DNA of 64,000 nt from Alterinioella nitratireducens (GTDB lineage: Bacteria; Pseudomonadota; Alphaproteobacteria; Rhodobacterales; Rhodobacteraceae), in NCBI RefSeq assembly GCF_013155465.1, contig NZ_JABJVX010000003.1:340186-404185 (forward strand). Direction: 5' to 3'. The notes under the pieces are model-generated. The model saw only the letters and a program-made list of their open reading frames with translations. It had not been told where the DNA came from and did no database searches. Position numbers and translations under genes: made by a program. This document shows positions 27,533-34,752 of the stretch, piece by piece (within the stretch, counting starts at the first letter, position 1; the number at the start of each line of letters is the position of its first letter).

Positions 27533-29539
27533 TTACTCGGCGGGGACCGCGTCGGGGATCGCGAAGATCTGGCCGGGATAGATCCAGTGCGGGTCGCGGA
27601 TCAGGTCACGATTGGCCTCGTAGACCTGCACATAGAGCACCCCGTCGCCCAACTGATCGCGTGCGATACCCCAGAGCGTGTGGCCCGGCTGCACCGTGAT
27701 GACCGAGACACCATCGCGCTGCGGCAGGGTCGCCAGCAATTCGGGTTCCTCGCGCAGGAAGGGGGTTTCGACACGGCTTAGCACATCGCCGGTTTCGCTG
27801 ACCTCATCGACGCGCAGCGTGTAGGTGCCGGGATCGACCTGCGGCAATTGCGTCGACCAGCCTCCGCCCTCGTCGATCTGCGCCAGTTGCACCGGCTGGT
27901 TGTCGAGATAGAGCCGCACATCCGAGCGCGCGGGCCCGCGCCCCGCCAGCACGACTTCGCCGCCAAGGTCATAGGAGATCGTGTCCAGCACCACCTGCGC
28001 CTGCGGCTGCGGCCCGCCGGTCTGCACCACGCGGATGCCCTCGCTGTCGGCGATCATGACGGTGGGGGCTTGCGGGGCCTCCGGCACGTCGGGGGCCGGG
28101 GGCGCATCGGCAAGATCCGCCCCGGTCGGCGTGGGGCCTGACAACGCAGTTTCGACCGCGCCGGACTCGACCAGCGCGGGCGGGGTCACGGCAGGCGCGG
28201 GGCTGCTGCCGGTCGCTTGCGTGTCGGTCTCTGCCACGCTGGTCACTGGGGACGTCGGGTCTGTTCCGGCATCCGGCGCCGCTGTCCCTGTCTCGGTCGT
28301 CGCGGGCGTCCCGGCGTTGCCTGCCGTGGCGAGGTCGGTGGCCGGGGGCTGCGGCGCGGCGATGGCGCTGTCGGTCGTGGCCTCAGCGGCCCCGGTGGCG
28401 GTCGCTCCTGTATCCGCGCCGCCTGACGGCGTGGGTTCGGGGGCCTGTGCCTCCGGGTCCACCGTGACGGGCGGCTCGGCCTCCAGCATCGCCAGATCGG
28501 TCACCGCATCGGGCGCGGCGGCGTCGGTCTGCGGCGCATCGGGGACGGCGGGTGTCTCCGCCGGGGCCGCTGCCTCGGGCTGGCCGGGATCGGCGGTTCC
28601 TGTCGCCGGGGCCTCGGTCGCGTCCGGGTCGAGCGCCGCGATGTCGGCCGTTTCGGGGGTGGCAGGCGTCTGGGGCGGCGCCGGACTGTCACCTGCCACG
28701 GGATCGGTGGCTGCCACTACGGGGGCGTCGGGCGTAGCGGTGGTCTGTGCGGCGGGGGCCCCGGCCAAATCGGTCTGTCGCGTGGCGGGCGCGGGCTCCG
28801 CCGCATCGGATGCGACCGTGCCCTGCCCGCCCGGTGCCGCCGGCAGGTCGGGCGCGGCCAGCTGCGGGGCTGTGGGCGCGGCGGGCGTTGCCGGGGCCGC
28901 ATCGCCCGCCAGGTTCGCGGCGAGGTCGAGCGCGTCGCCGCCCGGATCGGGCAGCATGGGCGAGGCATCGGCGGCCGCCGTGGTGGTGGTGGTGGTCGTC
29001 GGCGAGATGATCACGCTTTGATCCGAGACGAGGACCGAGCCGCCCTCCATCAGCATTTCAAGGCTCAGCACCTGCGGCAGGTCCGAACGCGGGATCGACA
29101 GCATGGCCACGAAGGAGCCGGTGCCATCGCTGCTGGCCTGGTGTATCTCCTCGCCATCGAGACGCAGGCGCAGATCGGCATTGGCCTCGGCCCGGCCCGC
29201 GATCACGGCGCCGCCCGCCGCATCGACGCGGACGAGATCGAAACGGGGCGCGACAGGAGGGGCCGCGTCCGGCGCCTCGGGGCTGTCCGGCGCGGGTTCA
29301 GCGACCGTCTCAGGCTCTGGCGCGGTCTCCATCGGGGTCTCCGGCGCCGCCTCAGGCAGGGGCGGCGCAGGGTCGGTCGTCTCGGGCAGGCCCGTTACCT
29401 CGACCTGCGGGGCCGGATCCTGCGGGGCGTCGGTTTCGCCAAAGTATTGATAGCCAACGGCCCCCGCCACGACCAGCGTGGCCGCAGCACCTGCGGCGAT
29501 CATGCTGCCGCTCAGGCCGTTTCCAGACCAGATTGCCAT
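27533..29539 (-). CDS. LysM-domain envelope protein with long Pro/Ala/Thr-rich region
   Basis: The 668-residue product has an N-terminal membrane anchor (GSMIAAGAAATLVVAGAVGYQYF), a bacterial Ig-like segment (FDLVRVDAAGGAVIAGRAEANADL), some 300 residues of low-complexity Ala/Pro/Thr/Asp sequence, a second Ig-like segment (YDLGGEVVLAGRGPARSDVRLYL) and a C-terminal LysM (ITVQPGHTLWGIARDQLGDG ... ANRDLIRDPHWIYPGQIFAIP). LysM binds peptidoglycan, so a membrane-to-wall bridge is plausible. A run of seven Thr is coded by a trinucleotide repeat near 28981-29000 that could vary in length. Confidence 0.85.
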   Translation of the reverse strand: MAIWSGNGLSGSMIAAGAAATLVVAGAVGYQYFGETDAPQDPAPQVEVTGLPETTDPAPPLPEAAPETPMETAPEPETVAEPAPDSPEAPDAAPPVAPRFDLVRVDAAGGAVIAGRAEANADLRLRLDGEEIHQASSDGTGSFVAMLSIPRSDLPQVLSLEMLMEGGSVLVSDQSVIISPTTTTTTTAAADASPMLPDPGGDALDLAANLAGDAAPATPAAPTAPQLAAPDLPAAPGGQGTVASDAAEPAPATRQTDLAGAPAAQTTATPDAPVVAATDPVAGDSPAPPQTPATPETADIAALDPDATEAPATGTADPGQPEAAAPAETPAVPDAPQTDAAAPDAVTDLAMLEAEPPVTVDPEAQAPEPTPSGGADTGATATGAAEATTDSAIAAPQPPATDLATAGNAGTPATTETGTAAPDAGTDPTSPVTSVAETDTQATGSSPAPAVTPPALVESGAVETALSGPTPTGADLADAPPAPDVPEAPQAPTVMIADSEGIRVVQTGGPQPQAQVVLDTISYDLGGEVVLAGRGPARSDVRLYLDNQPVQLAQIDEGGGWSTQLPQVDPGTYTLRVDEVSETGDVLSRVETPFLREEPELLATLPQRDGVSVITVQPGHTLWGIARDQLGDGVLYVQVYEANRDLIRDPHWIYPGQIFAIPDAVPAE

Positions 29540-29655
29540 TGCGTCGACATCTCCCCGATCGGGGCTGCCCTTCCCCAGAAGGGTCAGCCCTGTTGTGTGA
29601 CCTTATCAAGAGGTCTATCACGGGTCAAAACACCATATCTTGGGGTGCTTCACCA

Positions 29656-30204
29656 ATGACATATTCCGTTTGTGTGTATTGCGGGTCACGCTCCGGCGCG
29701 CGCGACACTTATGCCGAGGATGCCGCGAAACTGGGCACCGCGCTGGCCGAGGCCGGGATGCGGCTGGTCTACGGGGCGGGCGATGTCGGGCTGATGGGGA
29801 TCGTGGCGCGCGCTGCGATGGCCGCGGGCGGCACCACCTTCGGCGTCATCCCCGACCACCTCATGCGGCGCGAGGTCGGCAAGCGCGACCTGCACACCTT
29901 CATCGTCACCGAGACGATGCACGAGCGCAAGAAGGTGATGGTGATGAATGCCGATGCCATTATCGTGCTGCCCGGTGGGGCCGGGTCGCTGGACGAGTTC
30001 TTCGAGGTGCTGACATGGCGTCAGCTCGGCCTGCATGACAAGCCGATATTCCTTTTGAATTCAGAAGGCTACTGGGACAAGTTGAGAGGCTTGCTCGATC
30101 ATATCGTCGATCAGGGGTTCGCCGATGGCAGCCTGCTGGAGTTTTTCCAGACCGCCAGCGACGTGCCCGGGGTCATGCAGGCGCTGTTGCGCGCCGCGCG
30201 CTGA
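29656..30204 (+). CDS. LOG-family nucleotide 5'-monophosphate phosphoribohydrolase
   Basis: The 182-residue Rossmann-fold protein has the LOG signatures MHERKKVM (88-95) and PGGAGSLDEFFE (106-117) and the start VCVYCGSRSGA. Members cleave ribose-5-phosphate from cytokinin nucleotides or purine monophosphates. Start ATG 29656 (MTYSVCVYCG) is where homology begins. It is divergent from the LysM gene. Confidence 0.93.
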   Translation: MTYSVCVYCGSRSGARDTYAEDAAKLGTALAEAGMRLVYGAGDVGLMGIVARAAMAAGGTTFGVIPDHLMRREVGKRDLHTFIVTETMHERKKVMVMNADAIIVLPGGAGSLDEFFEVLTWRQLGLHDKPIFLLNSEGYWDKLRGLLDHIVDQGFADGSLLEFFQTASDVPGVMQALLRAAR

Positions 30205-30224
30205 CGCCCCATGATCACCCAAGC

Positions 30225-30734
30225 TCAGCTTTCCGGCGCCGTGGCTTCGGCGATCCGCCTGGCCATGTCATCGACGGTGTGATTGGTCAGGGTCAGGTCG
30301 GCCTCGGCCACCACCTTGTCGGTCACTTCCTTGTGCAGATCCCGGCGCAATTCACCCAGAATCTTCGGCCCCGCAACCAGGATGATCCTCTCGAACCGGC
30401 CCTTGCGCACCTGGTCGAGCAGCAGATCCGCGAGGTCGGCGGCAAAGCGTTCCTTAGCCAGCCAGTGCCAATCGGTGTCCTGGACCGCCGAGCGCTGCAC
30501 CTGCGGGCCGTCATTGTAGCGGCCCGGCGCGTGGGTACCCTGTTCGCGGCTTGGCGGGTTGTCCTGCACCTCCTCGCGGCGCACCTCCAGCCTCGGGGTT
30601 TCTGCGTCGCCGATATTCTCCAGCAGCAACGCCTTTTCGCCATCGGCCACCACCACCCAGGTGCCCATCTTGAGCGGCGAGCGGTTCTTGCGCGTGTAAT
30701 CAATCTCGGGATGTTTCAATCTGGGGTCTGTCAT
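30225..30734 (-). CDS. host-attachment family protein
   Basis: The 169-residue product fits the family annotated as 'protein required for attachment to host cells' (PF10116 type): TWVVVADGEKALLLENIG at the start, GRYNDGPQVQRSAVQDTDWH, KERFAADLADLLLDQ and RIILVAGPKILGELRRDL. The molecular activity is unknown; the fold resembles an eRF1 domain. Its start overlaps the stop of the small upstream gene by 4 bp, so the two are probably one operon. Confidence 0.85.
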   Translation of the reverse strand: MTDPRLKHPEIDYTRKNRSPLKMGTWVVVADGEKALLLENIGDAETPRLEVRREEVQDNPPSREQGTHAPGRYNDGPQVQRSAVQDTDWHWLAKERFAADLADLLLDQVRKGRFERIILVAGPKILGELRRDLHKEVTDKVVAEADLTLTNHTVDDMARRIAEATAPES

Positions 30735-30952
30735 GACTTGCCTTTCTTGTCCGTCGCGGTGTCGATCTCGTCGGATTTGCGGACACGGGTGGCGGCTCCG
30801 GGCTTGTCGATACGCTGCTTCTTCTCGTCCCGCGTGCCGACCTTGCGCTCCAGGTTGCCGTCGGCGCGGCCCTGCTGGCCCGGCTGATCAAGATCGTCGG
30901 TAAACTTCTCGGTCTCCTTGACGCCGTCCTTGCTGCGATGTCGGTCTGCCAT
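30731..30952 (-). CDS. small hydrophilic hypothetical protein, 73 residues
   Basis: From ATG 30952 the product reads MADRHRSKDGVKETEKF and is almost entirely charged or polar (Lys, Asp, Arg, Gln), likely disordered. An upstream in-frame ATG at 30964 would add four residues. The 4-bp overlap with the host-attachment gene supports it being real. Small polar proteins of this kind are often stress-induced, but I recognise no family. Confidence 0.55.
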   Translation of the reverse strand: MADRHRSKDGVKETEKFTDDLDQPGQQGRADGNLERKVGTRDEKKQRIDKPGAATRVRKSDEIDTATDKKGKS

Positions 30953-31033
30953 GTCGTCCTCCAATCATGAAAGCTGTCTGGTAAAACGCGAGGGCGTGCC
31001 GCGGGGTTCCGGTGGACGGACAAGAAAAAAAAG

Positions 31034-31148
31034 GGCCCGCCGGGTCGGTGTGTGTGTTGCCGAAGGCCAGTGTGACCGGAATGTTCCCACACATCGGCGG
31101 CGCGGTCCGGTTGAGCGCCGTTCTCGGTCTTGGTCACGACGGGCGATC
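31034..31148 (-). pseudogene. decayed fragment of a sodB copy
   Basis: Three blocks match intact sodB (32200-32799) and its terminator in the same order and orientation: 31034-31048 equals 32151-32165 (15 nt), 31078-31096 equals 32293-32311 (19 nt), 31116-31138 equals 32352-32374 (23 nt). Further similarity lies between (CGCGGTC/TCTGGTTGA). In translation it gives VTKTENG and DVWEHS without the residues between. About 100 bp between the first two blocks and 15-16 bp between the next are missing. No working product is possible. Confidence 0.8.
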
Positions 31149-31235
31149 CATCCCGTGATCCGGACCGGCCGGCATCAGCCCGGATCAAACGGCCCGAGAA
31201 TGGCAGCGGACGGCGCCGCTGGCTGGCGCTACATA

Positions 31236-31265
31236 TGAAAAACCGGCCGCGACGGCGGCCGGTTT
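31236..31265 (-). terminator. terminator of cupredoxin gene
   Basis: AAACCGGCCGC/GCGGCCGGTTT forms an 11-bp stem about 67 bp beyond the cupredoxin stop; on the minus strand it ends in a short T-run. No other gene ends here. The region 30966-31235 otherwise holds only the sodB relic. Confidence 0.6.
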
Positions 31266-31331
31266 GCGCTGCGTTTCCTGGGCCGGGCTGCGGGCCCGGC
31301 GGTTGCCCGCCGGATCGCCGCTCCGCGACGG

Positions 31332-31874
31332 TCAGGAGGCGTGGTCTTCGCCGATCACGACCGAGGCTTCCATCCCGGCCTGACGGTGGCCGGGCACGTT
31401 GCAGGCGATGATCAGCTCGTCCTGATCGCCGCTGAAGGTCCAGACAATCTCGGAGGTCTCGCCGGGTTCCAGAAGACGGGCATTTGCATCGACATGCATC
31501 ATGCCGGCTTCCAGCATCCGGTCATGTCGCAGTTCGCGCACGGTCATCATGCCGTTCTGCATCATGGTGCGCATTTCCTGAAGATGCGCGTCATGCATCT
31601 CGTCGGTTCCGATGGCGAATTCATGGACGGCGCGACCGCTGTTGATCAGTTCGAACCGAACCGTCTCGCCGCGCTCGAATTCATAGGCGTCGGGCGTGAA
31701 ATACATCTCGCCCATATCGACCTGAATCACACGGTCCACATGCGAAATGTCACCGGTCTGCCCGATATTCGGGGTCTCATCATGACCGGGCGACGCCAGG
31801 GCGACCGTTCCGCCGAAAGCCAGAAACGGTACCAGCGCGATACCGGCCAGACGGGCGATGCTTGTCTTGCTCAT
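31332..31874 (-). CDS. blue-copper (cupredoxin) protein, periplasmic
   Basis: The 180-residue product has a signal peptide (about 1-27, ending VALAS) and one cupredoxin domain. The type-1 copper ligands are visible: H84 (AVHEF), C158, H163 and M168 (CNVPGHRQAGM). An insertion between strands (about 93-127) is rich in Met and His (MHDAHLQEMRTMMQNGMM), as in copper-handling proteins. It resembles the copper-resistance or plastocyanin-like proteins rather than pseudoazurin. It could be an electron carrier or copper chaperone. A possible FNR box lies upstream. Confidence 0.85.
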   Translation of the reverse strand: MSKTSIARLAGIALVPFLAFGGTVALASPGHDETPNIGQTGDISHVDRVIQVDMGEMYFTPDAYEFERGETVRFELINSGRAVHEFAIGTDEMHDAHLQEMRTMMQNGMMTVRELRHDRMLEAGMMHVDANARLLEPGETSEIVWTFSGDQDELIIACNVPGHRQAGMEASVVIGEDHAS

Positions 31875-32011
31875 TTCTTGGTCCTTTCCAATTCTTAGAC
31901 CTGACGAGGCAGCGATTCTGCCGACGTCCATTCACCCTTTCACGCGCGGCCTTGAGCAGGTGCTTGCAATCGGGATTGACGAGACATTAGTGCCAAGCCG
32001 TGTGCCGCGCA

Positions 32012-32025
32012 TTGCGCTAGATCAA
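32012..32025. promoter_or_regulatory. possible FNR/CRP-type box
   Basis: TTGCGCTAGATCAA fits TTGNN-N4-NNCAA and matches TTGAT-N4-ATCAA at 8 of 10 arm positions. It lies 138-151 bp upstream of the cupredoxin start in the 325-bp gap between sodB and the cupredoxin gene. The distance is long for activation of the cupredoxin, so the assignment is tentative. Confidence 0.35.
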
Positions 32026-32146
32026 ATAGGATTACCTCGCATATGCAGAAACCCCCGCGCGCCCAAGAAACATTGCGTCAAATCAACGCGGCGACGCAGC
32101 ATTTCCCATGATCTTTCATGTATCAGGCCCGGATGCGGCGCAAAGG

Positions 32147-32173
32147 AAAAGGCCCGCCGGGTCGGGCGGGCCT
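32147..32173 (-). terminator. sodB terminator
   Basis: GGCCCGCC/GGCGGGCC with a 6-nt loop and, on the minus strand, CCTTTTCC after the stem, 27 bp beyond the sodB stop. A diverged second copy of its first half is part of the sodB relic at 31034. Confidence 0.75.
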
Positions 32174-32199
32174 TCCTGAATGTCATCGCGCGGCGCAGG

Positions 32200-32799
32200 T
32201 CACATCCGGCTGGCGACGTTTTCCCAGTTGACCAGGTTGTCGAGGAAATTGGTCAGGTAGGCAGGCCGCTTGTTGCGGAAGTCGATGTAATAGGAATGTT
32301 CCCACACATCGCAGCCAAGCAGCGCGGTCTGGTTGAAGCACAGCGGGTTGACGCCGTTCTCGGTCTTGGTCACGGCCAGCGATCCGTCCGCGTTCTTGAC
32401 CAGCCAGCACCAGCCCGAGCCGAACTGCCCGGCGCCCGCGGCGGAGAACTGCGACTTGAACTCATCGACCGAACCGAACGCCTCGGTCAGGGCCGATTCC
32501 AGCTCGGAGGGCATGGCGCTGCTGCCCGGTCCCATCATTTCCCAGAACTGGTTATGGTTCCAGAGCTGGCTTATATTGTTGAAGATCCCCGATTGCGCCA
32601 CGGCATTGGCGTCATAGGTGCCCTTGATGATCTCCTCCAGCGATTTGCCGTCCCATTCGGTCCCCTCGATGGCCTTGTTGCCATTGGTGACATAGGCGTT
32701 GTGGTGGATGTCGTGGTGATATTCCAGCGTCTCCTTCGACATGCCCTTATCGGCCAATGCGTCGTGAGCGTAGGGAAGATCGGGAAGTTGGAAAGCCAT
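32200..32799 (-). CDS. sodB: superoxide dismutase, Fe type
   Basis: The 199-residue enzyme dismutates superoxide. Metal ligands are H28 (LEYHHDIHH), H82 (QLWNHNQFW), D164 and H168 (DVWEHSYY). Gln78 in NNISQLWNH is the position used by Fe-type enzymes. Start ATG 32799 (MAFQLPDLPY) is the family start; 8 extra residues upstream are possible but not conserved. A decayed second copy lies 1.1 kb downstream. Confidence 0.96.
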   Translation of the reverse strand: MAFQLPDLPYAHDALADKGMSKETLEYHHDIHHNAYVTNGNKAIEGTEWDGKSLEEIIKGTYDANAVAQSGIFNNISQLWNHNQFWEMMGPGSSAMPSELESALTEAFGSVDEFKSQFSAAGAGQFGSGWCWLVKNADGSLAVTKTENGVNPLCFNQTALLGCDVWEHSYYIDFRNKRPAYLTNFLDNLVNWENVASRM

Positions 32800-33012
32800 G
32801 GGTCGCGCCCCTTTTTTGTTCACATCTCTATTGCTTCACACATGGAGTGTGGGATGCCCCGAGGTCAAGCCCGACACCGCAAAAATCGCGCCGCCCGATC
32901 CCATCGATCTGGGGGGATGGGGCGCAGGCAGCGAAATGCGCGAGATCGGTTGACCTCGGGACACGAGGACCAACGCCGCCCCTGTCAGGAAGGTTCCGTC
33001 GAGAGGGTGCCG

Positions 33013-34038
33013 TTACGCGCCGATGGCGACGACCTGCGGGATCGGGTCGAAGAAACCGCACAGGTATTCGTTCAATTCATCCGACTGGATGCGGCGGCGG
33101 CCCGAATTGGGCAGGAAGGTCAATTCACCCAGAAAAACCTCGCCGTCGCGCACATAGGTATCGACGCGCACGTAAGGGAACTTCTTGCAGATCGCAGCCG
33201 CCGCCTTCCGCGCCGCCTCCGCGCCCTCGGGCAGGTCGACCTCGCCCTTGTTGGCGCGCAGGAAATCATGCGGCATGTAATTCAGGTCGCCGTCGAAGAC
33301 CGGGTTGTTGCGCGCGTCGGTGCCAAGCCCCAGGTCCAGTTGCAGAAGCGCCACCTTGCCATTGATGCAGTGAAAGCGGAAATCGGGGACGATCTCGCCC
33401 TCCTCGCGGCACAGATCCTCCTCGATGAAGACCTTGCGGTCGATGAACTGATACCACCATTGCGAGGAGAACTTGCCGTGATCGCCCGCGATCCACTTCG
33501 CGCAGGTCGCCTTGTACGCGGCCATATCCACATCGGAAATCGGGGCCTTGGCGCGGATCACATGGGACGATCCGTGGTTCGACTTGATCACGTAATGGCC
33601 GGGTTCCAGCGCGGCCTTGTCGAGGTCATCGGCATCCGAGAACGCGGCGAAGACCTTTGGCGGGCGGATCTTGCTGCGCACGCCCTTGGGGATGTATTTG
33701 CCGACCAGCAGCTTGTCGGCGGGGTTCACGCGCGGCATCGGCGAGATGATCGAATTAAGCAGCGTCATCGCGGTGAAATCGCGCGCCTCGCGGAAATCGG
33801 GGAACACGCCCTGCGCGCGGAAATAATTGCCGATCCCGCGCCGCATCGCGCGCCAGAAATCCTTGGGCGTCAGCATGTCATGCGCGATCATCCAGTCCTT
33901 GGCCGGGACCGTGGGCGCGATTTTCAGGCATTCCTCGTACCAGTCGAGGAAATCGACCGCATATTCCTGCAAGTAGGTCCAGCCCGTCGCCTCGAAGGTG
34001 CGCTTGTTATAGAAGGCCTGCTCATCGAAATGGCGCAT
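33013..34038 (-). CDS. TupA-like ATP-grasp protein
   Basis: The 341-residue product matches the TupA-type ATP-grasp family, known from teichuronopeptide synthesis and from polysaccharide clusters. The nucleotide-binding parts are visible: LEPGHYVIKSNHGSSHVI (glycine-rich loop with Lys) and the C-terminal catalytic strands VPDFRFHCINGKVALLQLD and FLGELTFLPNSGRRR. It probably ligates an amino acid to a glycan or cell-surface compound. It stands alone between sodB and the sarcosine oxidase operon, so the substrate is not indicated. Confidence 0.8.
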   Translation of the reverse strand: MRHFDEQAFYNKRTFEATGWTYLQEYAVDFLDWYEECLKIAPTVPAKDWMIAHDMLTPKDFWRAMRRGIGNYFRAQGVFPDFREARDFTAMTLLNSIISPMPRVNPADKLLVGKYIPKGVRSKIRPPKVFAAFSDADDLDKAALEPGHYVIKSNHGSSHVIRAKAPISDVDMAAYKATCAKWIAGDHGKFSSQWWYQFIDRKVFIEEDLCREEGEIVPDFRFHCINGKVALLQLDLGLGTDARNNPVFDGDLNYMPHDFLRANKGEVDLPEGAEAARKAAAAICKKFPYVRVDTYVRDGEVFLGELTFLPNSGRRRIQSDELNEYLCGFFDPIPQVVAIGA

Positions 34039-34188
34039 CTGCCCTGCCTCATGTTTTCTGCTCGTTATTTGTTAGGCATGAATCTGCCCGCCGGGGCGGG
34101 TCAGGTCAAGCTTATCCACAGGCAAAACCGGCAGGGGTGGCAGAGGAGCCATAGCGCACGGGCGACGTTGGGCCGCCCGCAGGAAGTC

Positions 34189-34752
34189 TCAGCCGAAATA
34201 GCCGACCCTGCCGCTGTCATCGGCAGAGAGGGCCAGGATGTCGAAGACATATTTCGCCACGGATCGAAAGGCGATGACCGAGATCTCGTCCGTCTCGCTC
34301 AACCAGATCGCGGCGGGCACCTGCGCCAGCCGCGTGCGGCGCATCTCGCCTGCCCTGAAGCTTTCGGGGTGCAGATCGACCGGGGCAAGCTTGGCCAGCG
34401 CCTCGCGCGCCCCCGGCCCCGTCACGCGCAGCATCGCGCGGGCATCCGAGACGTTGACGGCAAGGAAATGCTCGCCCGCCAGCGCGGCCTCAAGCTCCGT
34501 GACCACGGCGTTTGCCTCTGCATGGGGGCAGAGGATCAGCACCTCGTCGCGGGCCATCCAGGCCACGGCGCGGTCACCCTTCTCGACGATCTGGCGCCGG
34601 TCGGGCAAGCCCGGCCCCACGGCCTTCAGCGCCGCCTTCATCTTGGCCGATCCCAAATCGCCCTTGAGCGTGACCATGCCTTGCAGACCGGCCTCCTCGA
34701 CGCGGGTTGGCCCGTCCGCCACGGCCCCGTTCAGCGCGCTGACCTCAAACAT
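34189..34752 (-). CDS. soxG: sarcosine oxidase gamma subunit
   Basis: The 187-residue protein fits the gamma subunit of heterotetrameric sarcosine oxidase, a small GcvT-like fold: VNVSDARAMLRVTGPGAREALAKLAPVDLHP, MRRTRLAQVPAAIWLSETDEI and FRSVAKYVFDIL. Start ATG 34752 (MFEVSALNG) overlaps the soxA stop by 8 bp. It is the last gene of the operon. Confidence 0.9.
   Translation of the reverse strand: MFEVSALNGAVADGPTRVEEAGLQGMVTLKGDLGSAKMKAALKAVGPGLPDRRQIVEKGDRAVAWMARDEVLILCPHAEANAVVTELEAALAGEHFLAVNVSDARAMLRVTGPGAREALAKLAPVDLHPESFRAGEMRRTRLAQVPAAIWLSETDEISVIAFRSVAKYVFDILALSADDSGRVGYFG

Noticed and set aside
30700-31188. Minus-strand frame of 162 codons containing VTKTENG and DVWEHS
   Set aside because: The match to SOD comes from the relic; the frame also overlaps two better-supported small genes and has no suitable start.
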